Assembly: GCA_902783935.1 (NCBI GenBank)
Contig: CACZTA010000146.1
Coordinates: 1-9,226 of the forward strand
Reading direction: 5' to 3'
From: an uncultured Lachnospiraceae bacterium
GTDB lineage: Bacteria > Bacillota > Clostridia > Lachnospirales > Lachnospiraceae
DNA length: 9,226 nucleotides
The position numbers were made by a program, and so were the translations under genes. Numbering within the stretch: position 1 is the first letter of the stretch; each line of letters starts with the position of its first letter. Under the pieces are notes generated by a model that worked only from the letters and a program-made list of their open reading frames with translations, was not told where the DNA came from and ran no database searches. Of this stretch, positions 1 to 5,279 are shown in pieces.

Positions 1-23
1 AGGGTGTACGCCGGGGAAATACG

Positions 24-32
24 TGTTATAAT
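24..32 (+). promoter_or_regulatory. Extended -10 promoter of the HPr-family gene
   Basis: A perfect TATAAT lies at 27-32, preceded by TGT at 24-26, which gives the extended -10 pattern TGnTATAAT. The -35 region at about 4-10 (GTGTAC) is poor, as is common for extended -10 promoters. Transcription would start near 39-40 and give a leader of about 30 bases before the ATG at 70. The call rests on sequence pattern only. Confidence 0.7.
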
Positions 33-53
33 GTAACAAAACCCACTCTTAAC

Positions 54-60
54 AAAGGAG
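54..60 (+). promoter_or_regulatory. Ribosome binding site that sets the HPr start at 70
   Basis: AAAGGAG at 54-60 directly abuts an ATG at 61, leaving no spacer for that start. It lies 9 bases before the in-frame ATG at 70, which is normal spacing. This is the main reason to begin the protein at 70 rather than 61. Confidence 0.75.
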
Positions 61-69
61 ATGATTCCA

Positions 70-327
70 ATGAAAGAATTCAGCTACACAATTAAAGACG
101 CAGAAGGCATCCATGCAAGACCGGCGGGCGAGCTTGTCAAGCTTGTCAAGACCTACAGCAGCAAGGTTACGATCTGCAAGGGAGAAAAATCCGGAGTCGC
201 TTCCAAGATTTTCGCAGTCATGGGCCTCGGCGCAAAGCAGGGTGAGACTGTTACTTTCAAGATCGAAGGCGATGACGAAGAGAAGGCAGCAGTTGAACTC
301 GAGAAGTTCATGAACGAGAATCTCTGA
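70..327 (+). CDS. HPr-family phosphocarrier protein (PtsH-like), variant without Ser46
   Basis: This 85-residue protein has the usual length of HPr, the cytoplasmic carrier that takes phosphate from enzyme I and passes it to sugar-specific EIIA proteins of the phosphotransferase system. The active-site segment GIHARPAG is at residues 13-20, with the phosphorylated histidine at the canonical position 15 and Arg17 next to it. The second conserved block, IFAVMGLGAKQG (47-58), matches the region after the regulatory serine of Firmicute HPr. Aligning by that block puts Lys at position 46 and Ser at 45, so the classic HPr kinase target is absent or shifted by one. The start at 70 makes His15 fall on register and has a well-placed Shine-Dalgarno sequence. 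The gene appears monocistronic: it has its own promoter and a downstream terminator, and no enzyme I gene lies nearby. It may be the general HPr or a specialised paralog. The family call is very sure, the exact role less so. Confidence 0.95.
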   Translation: MKEFSYTIKDAEGIHARPAGELVKLVKTYSSKVTICKGEKSGVASKIFAVMGLGAKQGETVTFKIEGDDEEKAAVELEKFMNENL

Positions 328-346
328 TTCGGTTTATGTGAGTTTT

Positions 347-389
347 CTGCGATCTTTGATCGCGCAGGCTGAGTACATGAGATCTCAGC
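347..389 (+). other. Two tandem hairpins in the HPr 3' untranslated region
   Basis: Two potential RNA stem-loops lie back to back. The first (347-367) has CTGC pairing with GCAG and GATC pairing with GATC across a TTT loop, with a two-base bulge. The second (368-389) has GCTGAG pairing with CTCAGC and contains the palindrome TGAGATCTCA (378-387). Neither is followed by a T-run, so neither is a terminator alone. They sit between the HPr stop codon and the terminator at 412-438. They could stabilise the mRNA 3' end, belong to a 3'UTR-derived small RNA, or form part of a leader for the next gene. Confidence 0.4.
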
Positions 390-411
390 TTATCTGCTTG
401 TGAAAAAGATG

Positions 412-438
412 ACCGCCGGGATCCGTCCCGGCGGTTTT
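412..438 (+). terminator. Intrinsic terminator after the HPr gene
   Basis: A perfect 10-bp GC-rich stem is formed by ACCGCCGGGA (412-421) and TCCCGGCGGT (426-435) around the tetraloop TCCG. It is followed by a short T-run (435-438) and preceded by an A-rich stretch at 402-407. This is a textbook rho-independent terminator on the + strand. It lies only about 30 bases before the ribosome binding site of the next gene. Confidence 0.85.
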
Positions 439-481
439 CACGATAAAAAATAATACCGGATATATATCAGGAGGAAAGTGT

Positions 482-1951
482 ATGATTGATTTTTCGGTAA
501 ATGCTGAAGGCAGGGCTCATAATATTGAGCGCGCAAGAGAGAAAAACATTATTATCCCGACGATTGCGGAGATGAAAGATCCCGGAAAGATTCCGGAAAA
601 AATCAGGGAGCAGCTGAAGGGCATCGGGCTCTGGGATATCAATCCCCTGAACCTGTTCCGCATCACCTGGAAAAATGAGCCGAAGGAGTCCGGCGGACTC
701 TTCGGTGCGCCCAATTATATCGTCCTTCCGCCTGAACTGACCGGTGTGAAAGCGAAGATCCTGCTGATGGCAGGCAAGTTCTTCCCGACAGGATGCCACA
801 AGGTAGGCGCTTCTTTCGGATGCCTCGTTCCCCCGCTTGTAACAGGACAGTTTGATTCGTCCTGGCAGAAGGCCGTCTGGCCGTCCACCGGTAATTACTG
901 CAGGGGAGGCGCATTTAATTCCAAGCTGCTGAACTGCTATTCCATCGCGATCCTGCCCGAAGGGATGAGCCGCGAGCGCTTTGAATGGCTTGAGACCGTA
1001 GCCAGTGAGATTATCGCAACACCGGGATCCGAATCAAACGTAAAGGAAATTTTCGACAAGACCCACGAACTGGCAGCGCGGTCTGACTGCATGATCTTCA
1101 ACCAGTTTGAGGAGATGGGCAATTATATGTGGCATTATAATGTCACGGGCAATGCCATCGCCGAAGCCTTTGAACATATGAAAGGAGAAGGCGACCGGCT
1201 GTTCGGCGCGGTATTCACTTCGGGCTCCGCGGGAACGATGGCGGCCGGAGACCGAATTAAAGACCTCTTCCCGGGCGCAAAGCTCGGCGTCGGGGAAGCG
1301 CTCCAGTGCCCGACCCTTCTGAATAACGGCTTCGGTGCTCACCGGATCGAGGGGATCGGCGACAAGCATGTGCCATGGATCCACAATGTGAAGAACACGG
1401 ATCTCGTCGTGGACATCGACGATGAAGACTCCCAGAAGGTTCTCCGCCTTTTCAATGAACCCGAGGGGCTCGCTTATCTGAAGAGTGCGGGTGTTCCGGA
1501 CGAGACGCTCGCGTCCCTGAGTCTGTTCGGCATATCCGGCATCGCCAATATGCTCTGCGCGATCAAGATGGCGAAGTACTACGAACTCACGGAGTCCGAT
1601 GTCGTCGCGACCGTGATGACGGACTCTGCCGTGATGTATGCCTCCAGGGTAAAAGAACTCCGGGAGGAGGACGGTGAGTATACGAGGGAAATGGCAGCTG
1701 TCGATTTCCATACCCATATTCTGGGCGAAAAGACAGACAACATGCTTGAGCTCACCTATCCGGACAGAAAGCGCGTCCACAATCTGAAGTATTATACATG
1801 GGTCGAACAGCAGGGCAGGACATCCGAAGAACTGAACGCACTCTGGTACGACACGGAGCATACCTGGGACAGCGTCAAGGCGGACGCTGACAGGCTGGAT
1901 GAGATGATCCGGGAATTTAATGAAGATACGGGACTGCTTAAAAAACTCTGA
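482..1951 (+). CDS. Divergent cysteine-synthase-like PLP enzyme (fold type II), specificity unknown
   Basis: This is a 489-residue cytoplasmic enzyme of the tryptophan-synthase-beta/cysteine-synthase superfamily (PLP fold type II). The expected PLP lysine is Lys107 in PTGCHKVGAS (102-111). The substrate-binding loop is STGNYCRGG (135-143), in place of the TSGNTG of O-acetylserine sulfhydrylase. The phosphate-binding glycine loop is GSAGT (248-252). An NQFEE...HYNVTG stretch near 207-223 and HRIEGIGDKHVP near residue 288 match cysteine-synthase landmarks. At 489 residues it is far longer than the roughly 310 of ordinary cysteine synthases, with about 75 extra residues at the N-terminus and about 100 at the C-terminus. 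The start at 482 has AGGAGG (469-474) 7 bases upstream. The next gene, another fold-type II enzyme, begins 22 bases downstream, so the two are probably cotranscribed. Beta-elimination or beta-replacement on an amino acid is plausible. OrtB-like thiolase subunits and other long family members are alternatives. Fold assignment is secure, the reaction is not. Confidence 0.85.
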   Translation: MIDFSVNAEGRAHNIERAREKNIIIPTIAEMKDPGKIPEKIREQLKGIGLWDINPLNLFRITWKNEPKESGGLFGAPNYIVLPPELTGVKAKILLMAGKFFPTGCHKVGASFGCLVPPLVTGQFDSSWQKAVWPSTGNYCRGGAFNSKLLNCYSIAILPEGMSRERFEWLETVASEIIATPGSESNVKEIFDKTHELAARSDCMIFNQFEEMGNYMWHYNVTGNAIAEAFEHMKGEGDRLFGAVFTSGSAGTMAAGDRIKDLFPGAKLGVGEALQCPTLLNNGFGAHRIEGIGDKHVPWIHNVKNTDLVVDIDDEDSQKVLRLFNEPEGLAYLKSAGVPDETLASLSLFGISGIANMLCAIKMAKYYELTESDVVATVMTDSAVMYASRVKELREEDGEYTREMAAVDFHTHILGEKTDNMLELTYPDRKRVHNLKYYTWVEQQGRTSEELNALWYDTEHTWDSVKADADRLDEMIREFNEDTGLLKKL

Positions 1952-1973
1952 TGCCGTCCGGAAAGAGGGAAAA

Positions 1974-3218
1974 ATGAAAAATGTTACCGGTGCGAGATGC
2001 ACATTGTGCGGTCATGTGACGGAAGCGCTGCCGGGTACGACCGTATGCCCGGAGTGCGGGGGAATCCTCGATATCGAATATGATTATGACTATATCCGTT
2101 CAAAGCTGACAAAATATGACCTGATGGACCGGGAAGAACCCGGTATGTGGCGTTATATGGAGTTCCTGCCCGTGGAGGGGATCGGGAACAGGCCGCGGCT
2201 CCGTGTCGGCGGATCCCCGCTGTACAGGGCATCGGGACTGGAAAAAAAGCTGGGGCTGAAGACGCTGTATATTAAAGATGACGGCCTGAATCCTACGGCA
2301 TCCCTGAAAGACAGGGCATCGGCGATGGCTGTCGTAAAAGCGGAGGAAGCCGGAAAGACGACGATCGCGTGCTCGTCCACCGGCAATGCCGCCAGCTCTC
2401 TCGCGGGGAATGCCGCCTGCGCCGGGCTGTCCACCTATATTTTCGTGCCGTCCAGGGCACCGAAGGGAAAAGTAGCCCAGCTCCTCATGTTCGGCGCGAC
2501 CGTGGTCCTCGTGGAAGGCAGTTACGAGGACACCTTCCGGATATCCGCGGAGGCAATTGACCGCTGGGGATGGTATAACCGCAACGCTGCCATCAACCCC
2601 TACCTCATGGAGGGAAAGAAAACCGTTTCCCTGGAGATCGCCGAGCAGCTCGGGTTTAAGATGCCGGATTATGTGGCGGTTTCCGTCGGTGACGGGTGTA
2701 CGGTTGCCGGCGTCTGGAAAGGATTTAAAGATCTGTACGAGGCGGGCTTCATTGACCGGCTGCCGCGGATTATCAGCGTGCAGGCCGAAGGCTGCTGCCC
2801 GATCAATACTGCAGCAGCGGCCCATACGATGAACTGGGTTCCGCAGGAAGAGAATACGCTGGCAGATTCGATCGCGGTCGGCGTCCCGCGCAATCCCGTC
2901 AAAGCACTGCGGGCGATTGAAGAATCTCACGGTGTAACGGTGAATGTCTCCGACGAGGAGATTCTGGATGCCATGCGGATTCTGGGCAGGGAAGCCGGTG
3001 TATTTGCCGAACCGGCAGGCGCTGCCGGTACCGCAGGCCTCGTGAAGGCACTGGACACCGGCCTGATTGAAAAGGATGCTTCAGTTGTTTCGATCGTGAC
3101 CGGGAACGGCCTGAAAGATGTCAGCAATGCAATCCGCGCGGCGGGCGAACCCTTAAGTATCGCACCGGACATGGATAAACTGCTGGAAGCATTTGAAAAG
3201 AAGGGCATAAAGCCGTAA
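1974..3218 (+). CDS. Threonine-synthase-like PLP enzyme with N-terminal zinc ribbon
   Basis: A 414-residue fold-type II PLP enzyme resembling threonine synthase, which converts O-phosphohomoserine to threonine. An N-terminal zinc ribbon has Cys9, Cys12, Cys25 and Cys28 (CTLC...CPEC). The PLP lysine is Lys112 in NPTASLKDRAS (106-116). The loop SSTGNAASS (134-142), the glycine-rich VGDGCT (238-243) and TGNGLK near the C-terminus (376-381) are all threonine-synthase-family landmarks. The usual NPTGSFKDRG is altered at three positions (Gly to Ala, Phe to Leu, Gly to Ala), and no hom or thrB gene is nearby, so this may be a paralog with another substrate, as cysteate synthase is. An in-frame ATG at 1920 would overlap the previous gene by 32 bases and lacks a ribosome site. 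The ATG at 1974 has AGAGGG just upstream and begins right before the zinc ribbon, so it is preferred. It follows the cysteine-synthase-like gene and likely shares its mRNA. Confidence 0.85.
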   Translation: MKNVTGARCTLCGHVTEALPGTTVCPECGGILDIEYDYDYIRSKLTKYDLMDREEPGMWRYMEFLPVEGIGNRPRLRVGGSPLYRASGLEKKLGLKTLYIKDDGLNPTASLKDRASAMAVVKAEEAGKTTIACSSTGNAASSLAGNAACAGLSTYIFVPSRAPKGKVAQLLMFGATVVLVEGSYEDTFRISAEAIDRWGWYNRNAAINPYLMEGKKTVSLEIAEQLGFKMPDYVAVSVGDGCTVAGVWKGFKDLYEAGFIDRLPRIISVQAEGCCPINTAAAAHTMNWVPQEENTLADSIAVGVPRNPVKALRAIEESHGVTVNVSDEEILDAMRILGREAGVFAEPAGAAGTAGLVKALDTGLIEKDASVVSIVTGNGLKDVSNAIRAAGEPLSIAPDMDKLLEAFEKKGIKP

Positions 3219-3226
3219 AAAAAGAG

Positions 3227-3264
3227 ACACCGGAGACGCAGTGCGTGAAACTGCTCTCCGGTGT
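3227..3264 (+). terminator. Strong hairpin after the PLP-enzyme pair, probable operon end
   Basis: ACACCGGAGA (3227-3236) pairs perfectly with TCTCCGGTGT (3255-3264). The stem continues with GCAGT (3238-3242) and ACTGC (3250-3254) after one bulged C, giving about 15 bp around a 7-base loop. It begins 8 bases after the stop codon at 3216-3218, as an operon-end hairpin should. On the + strand it is followed by TCCGG rather than a T-run, so + strand termination would be weak. The A-run at 3217-3223 would supply a U-tract only for minus-strand RNA. It may act mainly as an mRNA 3' stabiliser or as a barrier to antisense transcription. Confidence 0.5.
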
Positions 3265-3317
3265 TCCGGCGTGCGGGGATGAACTGAGACAAACACATTT
3301 GTTTCACATTTAATGAC

Positions 3318-3323
3318 TATGAT
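3318..3323 (+). promoter_or_regulatory. Possible -10 box of the Gld-like operon
   Basis: TATGAT at 3318-3323 is a good -10 match, located 75 bases before the TTG start of the ABC ATPase and beyond the hairpin at 3227-3264. The expected -35 position (about 3295-3300, ACATTT) is weak, and TTGTTT at 3299-3304 is too close (13 bases). A small inverted repeat, AAACA-CATT-TGTTT, lies at 3291-3304 where a regulator could bind. The promoter is tentative. Confidence 0.3.
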
Positions 3324-3387
3324 AGGCAGGATACTTAAAAAGCTGAAAAGAGGCGCACATCAGGACACCTGCAGCCATGCAGAGGAC

Positions 3388-3392
3388 GGAGG
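3388..3392 (+). promoter_or_regulatory. Ribosome binding site that sets a TTG start at 3399
   Basis: GGAGG at 3388-3392 is followed by a 6-base spacer and then TTG at 3399. No in-frame ATG or GTG is available nearby. Starting at the TTG gives MIEVRHLTKYYG, the usual opening of ABC ATPases, so the non-ATG start is well supported. Confidence 0.75.
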
Positions 3393-3398
3393 CCGGCA

Positions 3399-4403
3399 TT
3401 GATAGAAGTCAGACATCTCACGAAGTATTACGGAGAACACGCAGCGGTGGACGACCTGAGTTTTGAAGTGGAGGACGGGACCATCTACGGGTTTCTGGGG
3501 GCAAATGGTGCCGGAAAGACCACGACGATGAATATCATGACCGGCTATCTCGCTCCGACGGACGGAGAAGTGATGATCAACGGCCACGATATTCTCGAGG
3601 AGCCTGCAGAGGCGAAGAAGACGATCGGCTATCTGCCGGAGATCCCCCCTGTTTATCCGGATATGACGGTCTATGAGTACCTCGGCTTTGCGGCGGCCCT
3701 GAAGAAAATCCCTCCGCGCATGCGGGAGGAGCAGATCGACAGGGCAGTGATGGCGCTTGAACTCGGAGGGACAGCGGACAGGCTGATCCGCAATCTTTCG
3801 AAGGGGTTCCGCCAGAGGGTCGGGTTCGCACAGGCACTGCTCGGAGAGCCTGAGACGCTGATTCTCGATGAACCGACCGTCGGGCTGGACCCGAAGCAGA
3901 TCATCGAGATCCGCGACCTGATCAGGGAACTCGGAAAAACGCACACCGTCATCCTGAGTTCCCATATCCTTTCGGAAGTCAGCGAAGTCTGTGACCGGGT
4001 CCTGATCCTGAAGAACGGACGGCTTGCCGCCTGCGATACTCCGGCAAACCTCGCGGCAGCCAGATCCGGAAAGGGCGGTCTCCACGTGAGGTCGGACGGA
4101 AGTGAGGAAGCGGTCCGGGGGGCGCTGGCCGGAGTGGCAGGCGTCGAAGATCTCCGGATCTGGCAGGACGGCGGCGAGACGTGTGCGGATATTACAACAG
4201 CCCCCGGTCTTGATATCCGGAGGGCGGTCAGCCGGGCTCTGTTCGGGGCGGACTGCATGATTCTCGGGATGAGAGAGGAAAAAGAGACGCTCGAAGACAT
4301 CTTCCTTGAACTGACGGAAGATGATCTGCAGGAAGACGCGGAGACAGAACCGGAAGACGGGACGGCGGAGGAAATCAGCCGTAAGGAGGAAGAAGACAGA
4401 TGA
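3399..4403 (+). CDS. ABC transporter ATP-binding protein, GldA-like
   Basis: This 334-residue cytoplasmic ATPase should power the permease encoded next to it. It has a complete nucleotide-binding domain: Walker A GANGAGKT (34-41), signature LSKGFRQ (133-139), Walker B LILDE (154-158) with catalytic Glu158, D-loop GLDP (162-165) and H-loop His189 in SSH. The Q-loop position in IGYLPE (76-81) carries Glu rather than Gln, which I recall for the GldA/ABC-2 subfamily. After the roughly 220-residue ATPase core comes a C-terminal domain, then an acidic tail of about 30 residues (305-334) rich in Glu and Asp. Translation starts at TTG behind GGAGG. The stop codon overlaps the permease start by 4 bases (ATGA at 4400-4403), a sign of translational coupling. 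Family and complex membership are secure from the four-gene context, but what it moves or remodels is unknown. Confidence 0.93.
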   Translation: MIEVRHLTKYYGEHAAVDDLSFEVEDGTIYGFLGANGAGKTTTMNIMTGYLAPTDGEVMINGHDILEEPAEAKKTIGYLPEIPPVYPDMTVYEYLGFAAALKKIPPRMREEQIDRAVMALELGGTADRLIRNLSKGFRQRVGFAQALLGEPETLILDEPTVGLDPKQIIEIRDLIRELGKTHTVILSSHILSEVSEVCDRVLILKNGRLAACDTPANLAAARSGKGGLHVRSDGSEEAVRGALAGVAGVEDLRIWQDGGETCADITTAPGLDIRRAVSRALFGADCMILGMREEKETLEDIFLELTEDDLQEDAETEPEDGTAEEISRKEEEDR

Positions 4404-5263
4404 CAGCGGTTTACCGGAAAGAGATGAGAAGCTGCTTCACCAGTATGACGGGCGCAGTGGCCGTGGCGGTCATGCTGTTTGTGACGGGCCTGATGTTCCG
4501 CTATTATAACCTTTATTACGGGCTCCTGACTCTCCATTACGCAGTCAGCAACAGTGTGCTGATTTTCTATATTGTCGTGCCGGTTCTTTCGATGAGGGTC
4601 TTTGCGGAGGAGCGCAGAAACCGGACGGACCAGCTCCTTTTGACCTCTCCGACGGGCATCACCGGAATCGTCATGGGAAAATATCTGGCCCTGGTCACGG
4701 TATTTGCAATTCCGGTCATCGTGATGTGCTTTTTCCCCCTGATCATGACGCGTTTCGGACAGGAAACCCTGAAATGGGACTATGTGTGCATCCTGGCATT
4801 TTTTGTCATGGGGTGCGCCTATCTCTCTGTGGGCATGTTCATATCCAGCTGTACGGAAAACAGCATTATTGCAGCTGTCCTTTGCATTCTCTTCGTCTTC
4901 ATGACACAGATGATGAGCGGCATTTTCACGATTATCAGTACGGGGACATTTCAGTCGCTGCTGTTTCTGCTTGCGCTGGCCGTTCTGTGCGGACTGCTCA
5001 TGTTTTTCATGACGCACAGCATGCTGACCTCGTCTTTTACAGCTGCCCTGCTTGCATTTATCTGCATGCTGGCCTATTATTTCAGGCCGTCGTGCTTCAG
5101 CGGCAGGACGGAATCCGTCCTCAGGATTCTTGATTTTGCGACGCATTTTGAGGATTTTGCAGGCGGTTCTTTCAGTGTCGTGAATCTTCTTTTCTTTGTG
5201 TCCTATATTGCGGCGGGGATTCTGCTGACGGCACAATCCCTGCTGAAGAGACGCTGGAGCTGA
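4400..5263 (+). CDS. ABC-2 type permease, GldF-like
   Basis: A 287-residue, very hydrophobic inner-membrane protein with about six predicted membrane segments, roughly at residues 17-34, 48-65, 95-116, 128-149, 155-180 and 185-227, plus a final one at 260-280; some boundaries are uncertain. Between the second and third segments it carries the signature of GldF-type permeases: FAEERRN (68-74), then TSPTG (82-86) and GKYLA (93-97). HFEDFAGGSFSVVN (249-262) before the last segment also matches the family, which usually has an HF..F..G pattern there. It is the membrane partner of the ATPase encoded just upstream, with which it overlaps by 4 bases. AAGGAGG at 4383-4389 inside the ATPase gene serves as its ribosome site. 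The next gene follows after 16 bases. The protein has an unusual number of cysteines for a membrane protein (for example residues 110, 130, 139, 151 and 162). The cargo is unknown. Confidence 0.9.
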   Translation: MTAVYRKEMRSCFTSMTGAVAVAVMLFVTGLMFRYYNLYYGLLTLHYAVSNSVLIFYIVVPVLSMRVFAEERRNRTDQLLLTSPTGITGIVMGKYLALVTVFAIPVIVMCFFPLIMTRFGQETLKWDYVCILAFFVMGCAYLSVGMFISSCTENSIIAAVLCILFVFMTQMMSGIFTIISTGTFQSLLFLLALAVLCGLLMFFMTHSMLTSSFTAALLAFICMLAYYFRPSCFSGRTESVLRILDFATHFEDFAGGSFSVVNLLFFVSYIAAGILLTAQSLLKRRWS

Positions 5264-5279
5264 GGGGAGGACCGGACAG

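Noticed and set aside
61..69. Upstream in-frame ATG giving an 88-residue HPr
   Set aside because: The Shine-Dalgarno sequence abuts this ATG with no spacer. The ATG at 70 has 9-base spacing and puts the active histidine at position 15.
131..150. Tandem 9-base repeat (AGCTTGTCA twice) inside the HPr gene
   Set aside because: It encodes LVKLVK in the first helix of HPr and is explained by the protein sequence. Two copies only.
328..481. Riboswitch or T-box leader before the PLP-enzyme gene
   Set aside because: The region has hairpins and a terminator, but I see no T-box sequence and no pattern of a known riboswitch class, so no class is claimed.
1920..1973. 18-residue upstream extension of the threonine-synthase-like protein
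   Set aside because: It overlaps the previous gene by 32 bases, lacks a ribosome site and adds residues not resembling the family. The ATG at 1974 is better.
1034..2002. Long minus-strand open frame opposite the cysteine-synthase-like gene
   Set aside because: It lies opposite a well-supported gene, has no recognisable motifs and no ribosome site. It is a codon-bias shadow.
2100..2930. Minus-strand open frame of 276 codons opposite the threonine-synthase-like gene
   Set aside because: It has no motif, membrane pattern or ribosome site and lies entirely within a real gene on the other strand.
3671..5236. 521-codon minus-strand open frame spanning the ABC ATPase and permease genes
   Set aside because: The translation is His/Arg/Ser-rich with no domain pattern and crosses two clear genes. 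Its length follows from base composition.
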